From the NCBI GenBank assembly GCA_001543395.1, contig LPNG01000008.1:1-64000 (forward strand): 64,000 nucleotides of DNA, in the 5' to 3' direction. A program made the translations under genes and the position numbers. The DNA comes from Candidatus Alcium sp. F082. Lineage in GTDB: Bacteria > Bacteroidota > Bacteroidia > Bacteroidales > F082. The notes under the pieces are model-generated. The model did not search any database and was not told where the DNA came from. It saw only the letters and a list, made by a program, of their open reading frames with translations. Below are positions 52,392-61,324 of the stretch, piece after piece (the first letter of the stretch is position 1; each line of letters begins with the position of its first letter).

Positions 52392-53472
52392 CACTCCTAT
52401 CATCTTCATCCTCGACGCTGGCGGCACGGGATTCAAGTTCTCAGCCGTGCAAGACGCTCACGAAATCATCGAACCCTTTACCATCCCTTCAGCGGCACCC
52501 ACGCTTGAAGAGGTGCTCAAAAAACTTATCACAGGTTTCCATGAATGTGAGAAGCGTTGCGGCTGTCAAGCCACCGCCATCAGTTTCTGCTTCCCCGGTC
52601 CTGCCGACTACCCCAACGGAATCATCGGCGACCTACCCAACCTGCCCACCTTCCGTGGCGGTGTACCTTTGAAACAAGTCCTTGAGAACGAGTTCCACGT
52701 GCCCGTCTTTATCAACAACGACGGCGACCTCTTCGTCTACGGCGAGGCGCTCGGCGGACTGCTGCCCAAGGTAAACCGCATCTTGGAGGAGCAGGGCAAC
52801 CCGAAACGCTACAAGAATCTCTTCGGCGTAACCCTCGGCACAGGCTTCGGCGGCGGTATTGTCATTAATAAGGTGTTGCTCAACGGCGACAATTCGGCTG
52901 GCGGCGAGATCTGGTGCTCGCCTAATTGCCTCTACCCTGGCGCCATCGCCGAGGACAGTGTCAGCATCCGTGCCGTGCGCCGTGTTTACGCTCGCGAAGC
53001 TGGCATCACCATCGATGAGGCGCCACAGCCCTACGACATCTTCAAGATTGCCCAAGGCGAACAGCAAGGCAACAAGGAAGCCGCGCTGAAAGCCTGGGAT
53101 GAGCTGACCACCGTACTGGCCGACGTCATCGGCAACGGCCTGCGATGCACCGACGGTCTCGTCGTCATTGGAGGAGGACTCTCGGGCGCCTGGCCAGTGT
53201 TCATGCCCATGCTTATCCGCAAATTGAACGAGCCTTACCAAGTCAATGGCAACACCATCCCCCGCATGGAGACCGAGGCCTTCAACCTGATGGACCCCGA
53301 AGACGTAAAACGCTTTACCGAGAAGTCGGGAAAGATGGTCAAAGTGCCATTCAGCGACCAAGAAGTCTGGTACGACCCGAGCAAACGCGTCGGCATTGGC
53401 ATCACCACCCTTGGCACCTCCTCGGCCGTAGCTGTGGGCGCCTATGATTTCGCCATTGAGCAGCTGAAATAA
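52384..53472 (+). CDS. ROK-family sugar kinase
   Basis: A 362-residue protein of the actin-like ATPase fold. ILDAGGTGFKFSAVQ is the phosphate-1 motif (normally DxGGTxxK), SFCFPGPADYPNGIIGDLPN and VFINNDGDLFVYGEALGG give the sugar-binding and catalytic ND region (Asp in NNDGD), and VTLGTGFGGGIVINKVLLNG is phosphate-2. It is longer than standard ROK glucokinases (about 300-320) owing to an insert near the C-terminus (about 280-330). The usual ROK zinc motif (CxCGxxGCxE) is replaced by GEIWCSPNCLYPG, so the zinc site may be reduced. Substrate unknown; translation is coupled to the exosortase-like gene. Confidence 0.8.
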   Translation: MNNTPIIFILDAGGTGFKFSAVQDAHEIIEPFTIPSAAPTLEEVLKKLITGFHECEKRCGCQATAISFCFPGPADYPNGIIGDLPNLPTFRGGVPLKQVLENEFHVPVFINNDGDLFVYGEALGGLLPKVNRILEEQGNPKRYKNLFGVTLGTGFGGGIVINKVLLNGDNSAGGEIWCSPNCLYPGAIAEDSVSIRAVRRVYAREAGITIDEAPQPYDIFKIAQGEQQGNKEAALKAWDELTTVLADVIGNGLRCTDGLVVIGGGLSGAWPVFMPMLIRKLNEPYQVNGNTIPRMETEAFNLMDPEDVKRFTEKSGKMVKVPFSDQEVWYDPSKRVGIGITTLGTSSAVAVGAYDFAIEQLK

Positions 53473-53499
53473 TTTATCAACAACGATTGTTGATAAATT
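53471..53499 (+). other. Perfect 13-bp hairpin after the ROK gene
   Basis: AATTTATCAACAA (53471-53483) and TTGTTGATAAATT (53487-53499) are perfect inverted arms around CGA. It starts at the stop codon and overlaps the left arm of the next hairpin by about four bases. Confidence 0.7.
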
Positions 53500-53533
53500 G
53501 CGCCCCGAAAAAGCATTTTTTCGGGGCGCAATT
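53496..53533. terminator. Strong hairpin, probable terminator, before nrdJ
   Basis: AATTGCGCCCCGAAAAA and TTTTTCGGGGCGCAATT form a 17-bp stem around a short loop. Arms contain A and T tracts, so one side could act as a terminator in either direction, although no long T run follows the full stem on the plus strand. Confidence 0.75.
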
Positions 53534-53546
53534 GCTTCTTCTTTCA

Positions 53547-53554
53547 TAACTTCG
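53547..53554 (+). promoter_or_regulatory. Weak -7 promoter element (TAACTTCG) of nrdJ
   Basis: TAACTTCG differs from TAnnTTTG at one position. Transcription from it would begin just past the upstream ATG at 53559, supporting the start at 53619. Confidence 0.4.
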
Positions 53555-53618
53555 CAAATTGAAAAAGAACAAAGAAAAACCTATTGCATTTGCATTTAAT
53601 TTATTAAATATCAATAAA

Positions 53619-56381
53619 ATGAAACCAAATCATACTCAAATGGAATTTGAGGGTGACCTTTTTAGTGGACTTGAGGAACCGGAAACGGTGCAGCCGGAGG
53701 CCACGCCATACGACAAGATTATTGAAACGCGCAAAAACGCCTCTTTCGCGGCCGAACAAATCGAAAGCCAAGACGAGGTTCAGGTAGTGGAAAGAAACGA
53801 CATCCCCGAAGAGAAGCCGACAATCGAATACCACTCCTACCCCATTGAAGAGGTTAAGGCTGCTGCCAAAGCGTATTTCCATGGCGACGCACTGGCTGGC
53901 GATGTGTGGGCCAACAAATATGCATTGAAGGACAGCGATGGCAACATTTACGAACTCACGCCTGATGATATGCACCACCGCATCGCCCGCGAGATTGCCC
54001 GCATCGAGCGCCGTTATCCCAACCCGATGAAGGAAGAGGAGATCTTTGAAGTGCTGAAGGACTTCCGCTACATCGTGCCACAAGGCAGCCCTATGACCGG
54101 CATCGGCAATGATTTCCAAATCTCATCATTGTCGAACTGCTTCGTCATCGGCAACAACGGCGACTCCGACTCCTACGGCGGCATCATGAAGACCGACCAG
54201 GAACAGGTGCAGCTGATGAAACGTCGCGGTGGCGTGGGTCACGACCTGTCGCACCTTCGTCCCACGGGCAGCCCCGTCAAGAACTGCGCTCTCACCTCCA
54301 CCGGTGTGGTGCCTTTCATGGAACGCTATTCCAACTCCACCAAAGAGGTGGCTCAAGATGGTCGTCGCGGCGCCCTGATGATGACCATCAGCATCAAGCA
54401 CCCCGACTCGGAGGCATTCATCGACGCCAAGATGACCCAAGGACGCATCACCAACGCTAACGTCTCGGTGCGCATCACCGATGAGTTCATGCAATGCGTC
54501 AAGGAGAACAAGCCTTTCATCCAGCAATATCCCATCGATTCGCCCAACCCGAAATACACCAAGGAAGTGGACGCCCGCGCCTTGTGGAACAAGATCATCC
54601 ACAATGCCTGGAAGTCGGCCGAACCTGGCGTGATGTTCTGGGACACCATCATTCGTGAGTCCATCCCCGATTGCTACGCCGACCTCGGCTTCAAGACCTT
54701 GAGCACCAACCCCTGCGGCGAGATTCCGCTCTGCGCCTACGACAGCTGCCGACTGCTGGCCATCAACCTCTATAGTTATGTCGATCATCCGTTCACGCCC
54801 GAAGCCCGCTTCAACCACCAGCTTTTCTCAAAGCACGTGGCCATTGCCCAACGCATGATGGACGACATCGTCGACCTTGAAATTGAGAAAGTGGACGGCA
54901 TCTTAGCTAAGATCGCTGCTGACCCCGAAGACGACGAAGTCAAACGCACAGAAGTCAACCTATGGAAGAACATCAAGGCGAAATGCCTGCAAGGCCGTCG
55001 CACAGGCATAGGCATCACCGCCGAAGGTGACATGCTGGCCGCTTTGGGCAAACGCTACGCCTCCGACGAAGCCATAGCCTTCTCCACCGAGATCCAAAAA
55101 CTGTTGGCCTACAACGCCTACCGTTCGTCCGTCAACCTGGCTGAAGAACGAGGCAAGTTCCCCATGTATGATGCCAAACGCGAGGAGAACAACCCATTTA
55201 TCAAGCGCCTTCGTGCCTTGGACGAGGACCTCTACCAGAAGATGACACGTGTGGGGCGCCGCAACGTCGCCATGCTGACCATCGCCCCCACAGGCACCGT
55301 CAGCATCTGCACCCAGACCACCTCTGGCATCGAGCCCGTCTTCATGGTGGCCTACAAACGCCGCCGCAAGGTGAACCCCAACGACAAGGACGTCCATGTG
55401 ACCTTCACCGACGTAACAGGCAACTCGTTCGAGGAATACAACGTGTTCCACCACAAGTTCATCACCTGGCTCGAGGTAAATGGCTACAACGTGGATGAGG
55501 TTTTGCATTACGACGACGAGAAACTCAACGCCGTCATCGCCAAGTCGCCTTACTACAAAGCCACGGCCAACGACATCGATTGGGTCAACAAAGTCAAAAT
55601 GCAAGGTTCGATGCAGAAATGGGTCGACCACTCGATCAGCGTGACGGTCAATGTGCCGAAGGAGACCACCGAAGAACTCGTCAGCCAGATCTACATGACT
55701 GCATGGGAAAGCGGCTGCAAAGGCATGACCATCTACCGTGACGGCTCGCGCGACGGTGTGTTGGTCTCCAAGGACGAGAAAAAAGAGGAGAAAAAAGAAG
55801 CCAAGTCACAGGAAGGTGCTCGTCCCGACGACATCAGAGAAACGATTGCACCACAACGTCCAAAAGAGTTGGAATGCGACATCGTACGTTTCCAGAACAA
55901 CTACGAGAAGTGGATCGCCTTCGTCGGCAAGCTGCATGGCAAACCCTATGAGATTTTCTTGGGCAAAGCCGAGGACTTCTTCCTGCCACCATACGTCGAA
56001 AAGGGTGTTATTATCAAGGAGAAAATCAAAGGCGAGGCCACCCGTTACGATTTCCGCTACAACGATAAGGATGGCTATGAAGTGCTGATGCAAGGCCTGT
56101 CGCGCTCGTTCGACAAGGAGTATTGGAACTATGCCAAACTCATCTCGGGCATCCTACGCCACGGCATGCCTATCCAGTATGTGATAGAATTGGTGCAGAA
56201 CCTTAATGTTGAGGAAGAGAGCATCAACACATGGAAGAACGGCATCGCCCGCGCCTTGAAGAAATACGTGCCCGATGGTATGGTCGACGAAAAGGAAAAA
56301 TGTCCCAACTGCGGTGAAAAACTCGTCTTCGAAGACGGTTGCAAGCACTGCCGTAACTGCGGTTACTCCAAGTGCGGATAA
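53619..56381 (+). CDS. nrdJ: Adenosylcobalamin-dependent (class II) ribonucleotide reductase
   Basis: A 920-residue enzyme that makes deoxyribonucleotides without oxygen, using vitamin B12. The start at 53619 (MKPNHTQMEFEGDLFSGLEE) is preferred over 53559 (MKKNKEKPIAFAFN) because of the promoter position; Met8 is another option. The catalytic core includes PMTGIGNDFQISSLSNCFVI, MKRRGGVGHDLSHLRPTG and STNPCGEIPLCAYDSCRLLA with the radical-site Cys. ATPTGTVSIC-type (TIAPTGTVSICTQTTSGIEP) follows. The C-terminal extension has a TSCPD-like domain (about 760-870) and a zinc ribbon (CPNCGEKLVFEDGCKHCRNC) that probably carries electrons to the active site. It is monocistronic; no NrdD, NrdAB or visible cobalamin riboswitch is nearby. 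Confidence 0.94.
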   Translation: MKPNHTQMEFEGDLFSGLEEPETVQPEATPYDKIIETRKNASFAAEQIESQDEVQVVERNDIPEEKPTIEYHSYPIEEVKAAAKAYFHGDALAGDVWANKYALKDSDGNIYELTPDDMHHRIAREIARIERRYPNPMKEEEIFEVLKDFRYIVPQGSPMTGIGNDFQISSLSNCFVIGNNGDSDSYGGIMKTDQEQVQLMKRRGGVGHDLSHLRPTGSPVKNCALTSTGVVPFMERYSNSTKEVAQDGRRGALMMTISIKHPDSEAFIDAKMTQGRITNANVSVRITDEFMQCVKENKPFIQQYPIDSPNPKYTKEVDARALWNKIIHNAWKSAEPGVMFWDTIIRESIPDCYADLGFKTLSTNPCGEIPLCAYDSCRLLAINLYSYVDHPFTPEARFNHQLFSKHVAIAQRMMDDIVDLEIEKVDGILAKIAADPEDDEVKRTEVNLWKNIKAKCLQGRRTGIGITAEGDMLAALGKRYASDEAIAFSTEIQKLLAYNAYRSSVNLAEERGKFPMYDAKREENNPFIKRLRALDEDLYQKMTRVGRRNVAMLTIAPTGTVSICTQTTSGIEPVFMVAYKRRRKVNPNDKDVHVTFTDVTGNSFEEYNVFHHKFITWLEVNGYNVDEVLHYDDEKLNAVIAKSPYYKATANDIDWVNKVKMQGSMQKWVDHSISVTVNVPKETTEELVSQIYMTAWESGCKGMTIYRDGSRDGVLVSKDEKKEEKKEAKSQEGARPDDIRETIAPQRPKELECDIVRFQNNYEKWIAFVGKLHGKPYEIFLGKAEDFFLPPYVEKGVIIKEKIKGEATRYDFRYNDKDGYEVLMQGLSRSFDKEYWNYAKLISGILRHGMPIQYVIELVQNLNVEEESINTWKNGIARALKKYVPDGMVDEKEKCPNCGEKLVFEDGCKHCRNCGYSKCG

Positions 56382-56422
56382 GCTAAGAAGCAAACAGTTG
56401 TTTTTTTATCTTCATAATGGTG

Positions 56423-56455
56423 GGTCGCCGGCGCGTAAGTGCTGGCGACCTTTTT
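56423..56455 (+). terminator. Rho-independent terminator of nrdJ
   Basis: GGTCGCCGGC (56423-56432) pairs with GCTGGCGACC (56441-56450), one G-U, followed by TTTTT. It abuts the end of the convergent tatD gene. Confidence 0.9.
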
Positions 56456-57221
56456 ATGCTCCAAACAACGATTGTGCATTGGCCGTCGTTACGGCAGCCA
56501 ATTCCTCAACGGGAATTTGCAGAACATCCGCAATCTTCTGCGCCGTATGAACCAAAAACGCAGGTTCATTGCGTTTGCCGCGGCAAGGCACAGGTGCCAG
56601 GTAAGGGGCATCTGTCTCCAAAACAATCCTATCCAAGGGAAGATTGAGCAGATAATCCTTCACGCCACAGTTCTTGTAGGTCGTTACACCGCCCAAACCA
56701 AGATGGAAACCCAATTCAAGATAGACTTTGGCTTCTTCCTCCGTACCCGTAAAGCAATGCATGATACCGTGCAAACCGCCGTCTTGCTTCTTTTCAAGGA
56801 TCTTCACCATCTTTTCGAAGGCATTACGACAATGAATGGATAGCGGCAAACCAAGTTGCTTGGCCCAGTCTAATTGGGTCTCGAAGGCATCAAGTTGCTG
56901 CTTCTCAAAGGTCGCATCCCAATAGAAATCGAGGCCTACCTCCCCCACTCCGACATAAATGCCACGCTCCAGTTCCTTTTCCATCGTGGCCAGCACCTCT
57001 TTGTAGTCCTCCTTGACTTCCTCGGGCTGCAAGCCCATCATCACACGGGTGCAATCAGGATACTGTTCGTGCAGTTCAAGCATAGGCGCGATGGTAGAGG
57101 CATCCACATTGGGCAGGAGCATCATTTTGACGCCAGCTTCCAAAGCACGCTGCATAGCCTCGTTTCTATCAAGACTAAATTGGTGGTCGTATATATGGGT
57201 GTGGGTGTCGATGAGATACAT
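56454..57221 (-). CDS. tatD: TatD-family metal-dependent hydrolase
   Basis: A 255-residue TIM-barrel protein of the TatD DNase family. Metal ligands: IDTHTHIY (HxH) at the N-terminus, GEVGLDFYWD (Glu), SIHCRNAFEK (His), GIMHCFTGTEEEAK (His), and LETDAPYLAPVPCRGKRNEP (Asp). Members act as 3'-5' exonucleases in DNA repair or RNA turnover. It follows hflX by two bases in the trpS-hflX-tatD unit. Confidence 0.94.
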   Translation of the reverse strand: MYLIDTHTHIYDHQFSLDRNEAMQRALEAGVKMMLLPNVDASTIAPMLELHEQYPDCTRVMMGLQPEEVKEDYKEVLATMEKELERGIYVGVGEVGLDFYWDATFEKQQLDAFETQLDWAKQLGLPLSIHCRNAFEKMVKILEKKQDGGLHGIMHCFTGTEEEAKVYLELGFHLGLGGVTTYKNCGVKDYLLNLPLDRIVLETDAPYLAPVPCRGKRNEPAFLVHTAQKIADVLQIPVEELAAVTTANAQSLFGA

Positions 57222-57223
57222 GG

Positions 57224-58417
57224 TCAGTACAAGAAGCTGTCGTAAGGATACCGTATAGCGTGCATATCGCGGATTTCCTTGTAGAGCAAATCACGGAATT
57301 CCTGGTAGTTGTCGCGGTTCTTGGCGGAGATGAAGATGCAGTTTTCATTCATCTTAGCCATCCAAGTCTTTTTCAGTTCATCGTAAGAAACATTGCGCTT
57401 GGTAGGTGGTGTCAGATCGTCGGGGTCTTTTTCTTCCCAAGTGTAGGCGTCGGTCTTGTTGAAGACGACAATGGTCTTCTTGTCGGCACAACCCAGCTCT
57501 GCCAAGGTCTGATTCACTACCTCCATCTGCGCCTCGAAGTCGGGATGCGAGATGTCGACCACATGCAGAAGGATGTCCGACTCACGCACCTCATCCAAGG
57601 TCGACTTGAACGACTCCACGAGATGATGCGGCAACTTTCGGATAAACCCCACAGTATCGGATAAAAGGAAAGGTAGGTTATCCACCACCACCTTGCGCAC
57701 CGTGGTGTCCAAAGTAGCAAAGAGCTTGTTCTCGGTGTAGACCTCCGACTTGCTCAGCAGGTTCATGATGGTCGACTTGCCCACATTGGTATAACCCACG
57801 AGTGCCACACGCACCAATTTGCTACGGTTTTTGCGTTGCACGGTCTTCTGCTTGTCGATATCCTTAAGCTTTTCTTTCAACAAGGCGATGCGTTCCAAAA
57901 TCAAGCGGCGGTCGGTCTCGATCTGGGTCTCACCAGGACCACGCATACCGATACCACCACGTTGGCGCTCCAAGTGGGTCCACATACGGGTCAGACGAGG
58001 CAGCAAGTATTGGTATTGCGCGAGTTCCACCTGCGCCTTGGCGTGGGCAGTATGGGCGTTGGAGGCAAAGATATCCAAAATGAGGCTCGTGCGATCAAGG
58101 ACACGACATTCCAAAGCCTGCTCCATGTTACGGGCTTGCGTGGCGCTCAACTCGTCGTCAATGACGGCAATCTCAATGTTCTCCGCCTTGATGTACTGGT
58201 GAATCTCCTCCAACTTGCCCGAACCGAGATAGGTCACACTGCTCGGTCGGTCCAATGGCTGCACAAAACGCGCCACGGGCACACCGCCAGCTGTCTCCAA
58301 CAGGAAAGCCAACTCGTCGAGGTATTCCTCCGTACGCTCGCGACCTTGTTGTTTACTGGCAACGGCAATAAGCACAGCCCTCTCGGGAATCTTTTCGTAT
58401 GTGATGAAATCGCCCAT
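57224..58417 (-). CDS. hflX: Ribosome-associated GTPase HflX
   Basis: A 397-residue GTPase that splits stalled ribosomes. The N-terminal domain (about 1-180) includes YLGSGKLEEIHQYIKAENIE and ends with the HflX signature RGGIGMRGPGETQIETDRRL. The G domain has G1 ALVGYTNVGKSTIMNLLS, switch region LFATLDTTVRKV, G3 DTVGFIRKLP and G4 NKTD. A C-terminal extension of about 30 residues follows. The gene overlaps trpS by one base and is followed by tatD. Confidence 0.96.
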   Translation of the reverse strand: MGDFITYEKIPERAVLIAVASKQQGRERTEEYLDELAFLLETAGGVPVARFVQPLDRPSSVTYLGSGKLEEIHQYIKAENIEIAVIDDELSATQARNMEQALECRVLDRTSLILDIFASNAHTAHAKAQVELAQYQYLLPRLTRMWTHLERQRGGIGMRGPGETQIETDRRLILERIALLKEKLKDIDKQKTVQRKNRSKLVRVALVGYTNVGKSTIMNLLSKSEVYTENKLFATLDTTVRKVVVDNLPFLLSDTVGFIRKLPHHLVESFKSTLDEVRESDILLHVVDISHPDFEAQMEVVNQTLAELGCADKKTIVVFNKTDAYTWEEKDPDDLTPPTKRNVSYDELKKTWMAKMNENCIFISAKNRDNYQEFRDLLYKEIRDMHAIRYPYDSFLY

Positions 58418-59409
58418 TAATACTGTCTGAATCCGATGATTTTCCTTACCTCATTCAGCGTCTTCGCCGCGCTCTCGCGGGCCTTCTCGGCGCCCATACG
58501 GGCGATTCGGTCGAGGCGTTCAGTATCTGATGAGAACTCGATGATGCGCTCACGAATCGGAGCAACGGTCTTCTCCAAGTCCTCTGCCAGTTGTTTCTTC
58601 ATGTCACCATAGCGGATGGAGCAGTCGTTCCACTTTTCGTCGAAATATTTTACCGTCTCGGGCTCACTGACGATGTTCATCATCGTGAAGAGGTTTTGTA
58701 TGACCTCAGGTTTGGGGCTGTTAGGCTCGGTCGGGCCGCTGTCGGTTACAGCACGCATCACTTTCTTGCGCATGGTCTTCTCATCCTCGAAGAGGTAGAT
58801 GCAGTTACCGTCGCTCTTGCCCATCTTGCCACTGCCGTCCAATCCTGGCACTTTGACGGCATCGCCACCGAAGTAGTAGTTCTGCGGCTCGGGGAAGAAC
58901 TCCACCTGATAGATATTGTTGAAGCGGCGCGCGCACTTGCGGGCCATTTCCATGTTCTGCTCCTGGTCCTTGCCCACAGGCACCCATTTGGCACGATGTT
59001 GCAGGATGTCGGCAGCCATCAGCGTGGGATAGGTGAACAAGCCAGCATTCACATTGTCAGGCTGTTGGCGAGCCTTCTCCTTGAAGGTCGTCACACGACC
59101 GAGCTCACCAATGTAGGCATTCATGTTGAAATAAAGATACAGCTCGATGGTCTCCGGCACGTCACTCTGGATATAGATAGTGGCCTTCTCGGGGTCGATG
59201 CCGCAGGCGAGGTATTCGGCCAAGATGGTGCGGGCCGAACGCTGTATATTCTCCGGCTTGGGGTGCGTGGTCAGTGAGTGCCAGTCAGCGATGAAGAAGT
59301 AGCAGTTATAGTCTTCCTGCATCTTCACGAAGCTACGCACGGCACCATAGTAATTGCCGAGGTGAAGGTTTCCAGTGGGGCGGATGCCGCTCAAAACGAT
59401 GTCTTTCAT
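58417..59409 (-). CDS. trpS: Tryptophanyl-tRNA synthetase
   Basis: A 330-residue class I synthetase that charges tRNA-Trp. The HIGH-type motif is RPTGNLHLGNYYGAVRSF (about residues 10-27), the tryptophan-binding region includes FFIADWHSLTTHP, and the KMSKS-type loop is GSGKMGKSDGN (about 200-210). The length matches bacterial TrpRS. It is the first gene of trpS-hflX-tatD, with a -7 element at 59429. Confidence 0.97.
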   Translation of the reverse strand: MKDIVLSGIRPTGNLHLGNYYGAVRSFVKMQEDYNCYFFIADWHSLTTHPKPENIQRSARTILAEYLACGIDPEKATIYIQSDVPETIELYLYFNMNAYIGELGRVTTFKEKARQQPDNVNAGLFTYPTLMAADILQHRAKWVPVGKDQEQNMEMARKCARRFNNIYQVEFFPEPQNYYFGGDAVKVPGLDGSGKMGKSDGNCIYLFEDEKTMRKKVMRAVTDSGPTEPNSPKPEVIQNLFTMMNIVSEPETVKYFDEKWNDCSIRYGDMKKQLAEDLEKTVAPIRERIIEFSSDTERLDRIARMGAEKARESAAKTLNEVRKIIGFRQY

Positions 59410-59428
59410 AGTGTGCTGATTTTGGGTG

Positions 59429-59436
59429 CAAAGATA
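59429..59436 (-). promoter_or_regulatory. -7 promoter element (TATCTTTG) of trpS
   Basis: The minus strand reads TATCTTTG 20 bases upstream of the trpS start. It is placed immediately after the RNase G terminator. Confidence 0.65.
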
Positions 59437-59438
59437 AT

Positions 59439-59468
59439 AAAAAAGCCTGCTTCGCGAAGCAGGCTTTT
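59439..59468 (-). terminator. Rho-independent terminator of rng
   Basis: A perfect 28-bp palindrome (AAAAGCCTGCTTCG and its complement, 59441-59468) followed on the minus strand by T residues, about 50 bases after the rng stop. Confidence 0.88.
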
Positions 59469-59516
59469 CGAGGTTTTTTGTGGCAGCACTTCCTACGACC
59501 AGCTCGGGAACATTCT

Positions 59517-61106
59517 TTAGAGCTTAATGTCGTCGCCACTGGCGTTCTGGAAGTTGTACTGCAAGACGTGGAATTCGGGCATCGACTGCACCTTGAATTT
59601 CTTGCCGTATTTCTTCATCCATTTGCGGCGTATCGAAAACAGGCCATCTATGCAGAGGTAAGAATAGATGAAGGGGTGAACCTGCAAGGTCAAATGGTTC
59701 TCGTTTTGGTCGACCATGAGGTACTTGAGGTGGTTTTCGATCTCGTCGATGAAGAGGATGGCGGGGCGAATCTTGCCTTCGCCGGCGCACACAGGGCATT
59801 TTTCCTGCACCTGCACCTCTGTCTCGGGGCGCACGCGCTGACGCGTGATTTGGATGAGGCCGAACTTCGTCGGAGGAAGGATGGTGTGCTTGGCACGGTC
59901 GTGGGCCATGGCCTCCTCTAAGGCATCGAATAATTCCTTGCGATGTTTGGCTTCGTGCATGTCGATGAAGTCAACGATGATGATGCCACCCATGTCGCGC
60001 AGACGCAGCTGTCGCGCAATCTCCTTGGCGGCTTCGATGTTGACCTGGAAAGCGTTGTCTTCCTGCGAATTCTCCTTGTTCACACGATGGCCACTGTTCA
60101 CGTCGATGACGTGCATGGCCTCGGTGTGCTCGATGACAAGGTAGACACCGTTTCTGATGGTGACGATCTTACCGAAAAAGCCTTTGATTTGCTTTGTGAC
60201 ATTGAAATAGTCAAAGATGGGCTCTTTGCCTTTGTAAAGTTGCACAATGTCGGCCTTTTGCGGTGCGAAGGTCTGGATGTTTTTCTGGATCTCTTCATAG
60301 AGTTTCTCGTCGTTCACATGGATGTTGTTAAACGACTCGTTGAGCAAATCGCGCAGCATGACGCTGGTTTGGTCCATCTCGCTGACCATCCTGCCAAAGG
60401 TGGTCATCTTCTTCATCTCGATGATGCACTGTTCCCACTTGGAAATCAGTGAACGGAGATCGGCGTCGAGGTCGGCCACTTTCTTGCCTTCGGCGACGGT
60501 GCGGATGATGACGCCATAGTTGGCGGGCTTGATGCTCTGGATCAGACGGCGGAGGCGGTTGCGCTCCTCGCTGCTACGGATTTTTTGGGATACCGAAATG
60601 CGGTTGGAGAAGGGGACGAGGACAAGGTAACGGCCCGCGAAGGAGACCTCGGCGGTGATTCTCGGTCCTTTGGTGTGGATGGGTTCCTTGGCAATTTGCA
60701 CCGGGAGAAGGTCGCCCACGTTGAGCAAATCCCCAATCTTGCCGTTCTTAGGCAGGTCGGGCTCAAGCTTGAACTTGTCCATAGGCACATCGTCGCCACC
60801 GACGACCGCCTTCTTGTACTTCATCAACGAATTGGCCTGAAGGCCGAGGTCGAGATAGTGCAAAAAAGCCTCCTTGGGATAGCCCACGTCGACGAAGGCT
60901 GCGTTGAGGCCCGGCAGGATCTTCTTCACCCTACCCAAATAAACGTCACCAACTGCAAACTGGTTGTTGGTCTTTTCTCTGTGAAGTTCGACAAGCGAAT
61001 TGTCTTCCAGAAGAGCGATGTCAACCTCCGAAGCGTGCGAGTTGATGACCAAGTCGCGCGTCACCGTCTTTACTGCCACAACCTCTTGCTGTTGTTCTTC
61101 AGACAT
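59517..61106 (-). CDS. rng: Ribonuclease G/E family protein
   Basis: A 529-residue endoribonuclease. N-terminal S1-like domain: GDVYLGRVKKILPGLNAAFV, DVGYPKEAFLHYLDL. The catalytic DNase I-like domain has TAEVSFAGRYLVLVPFSN, HVIDVNSG and GGIIIVDFIDM, with the metal-binding aspartates, and a zinc-link CPVCAGEG. It processes rRNA and degrades mRNA. The length matches RNase G, without the long RNase E scaffold tail. The small mS38-like gene and HU lie upstream on the same strand. Confidence 0.94.
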   Translation of the reverse strand: MSEEQQQEVVAVKTVTRDLVINSHASEVDIALLEDNSLVELHREKTNNQFAVGDVYLGRVKKILPGLNAAFVDVGYPKEAFLHYLDLGLQANSLMKYKKAVVGGDDVPMDKFKLEPDLPKNGKIGDLLNVGDLLPVQIAKEPIHTKGPRITAEVSFAGRYLVLVPFSNRISVSQKIRSSEERNRLRRLIQSIKPANYGVIIRTVAEGKKVADLDADLRSLISKWEQCIIEMKKMTTFGRMVSEMDQTSVMLRDLLNESFNNIHVNDEKLYEEIQKNIQTFAPQKADIVQLYKGKEPIFDYFNVTKQIKGFFGKIVTIRNGVYLVIEHTEAMHVIDVNSGHRVNKENSQEDNAFQVNIEAAKEIARQLRLRDMGGIIIVDFIDMHEAKHRKELFDALEEAMAHDRAKHTILPPTKFGLIQITRQRVRPETEVQVQEKCPVCAGEGKIRPAILFIDEIENHLKYLMVDQNENHLTLQVHPFIYSYLCIDGLFSIRRKWMKKYGKKFKVQSMPEFHVLQYNFQNASGDDIKL

Positions 61107-61208
61107 AGTGTTTTTACTTTGGGGTTAACGATTTGATTGATAAAACAATAACACAACAATGGTAAGTTCCAATGCTGTGTTATTGCTGTGTTTAGGCTCA
61201 AGAAGAGC

Positions 61209-61298
61209 TTATTTCTTCTTGTGTCTGTCCTTTCTCAAGCGTTTTTTGCGCTTGTGAGTCGACATCTTGTGTCTTTTGTGTTTCTTTCCGTTTGGCAT
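61209..61298 (-). CDS. 29-residue AURKAIP1/COX24-type (mS38/bS22-like) small ribosomal protein
   Basis: A very basic 29-residue protein: MPNGKKHKRHKMSTHKRKKR followed by LRKDRHKKK. Eighteen residues are Lys or Arg. The core 'KRHKMSxHKRKKRLRKxRxKK' fits DUF1713 (AURKAIP1/COX24 C-terminal) proteins, whose mitochondrial form is ribosomal protein mS38 and whose mycobacterial counterpart is bS22. It is probably a component of the small ribosomal subunit near the decoding region. The start at 61298 and stop TAA at 61209 are unambiguous. It sits between HU (26 bases upstream) and rng. Small size explains why automated gene calls often miss it. Confidence 0.8.
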   Translation of the reverse strand: MPNGKKHKRHKMSTHKRKKRLRKDRHKKK

Positions 61299-61324
61299 AA
61301 TATAAGTATTTTATTTGTTGTTTT

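Noticed and set aside
53473-53533. A cobalamin riboswitch before nrdJ
   Set aside because: The gap is too short for the full element, and no B12-box core was found; only two hairpins are present.
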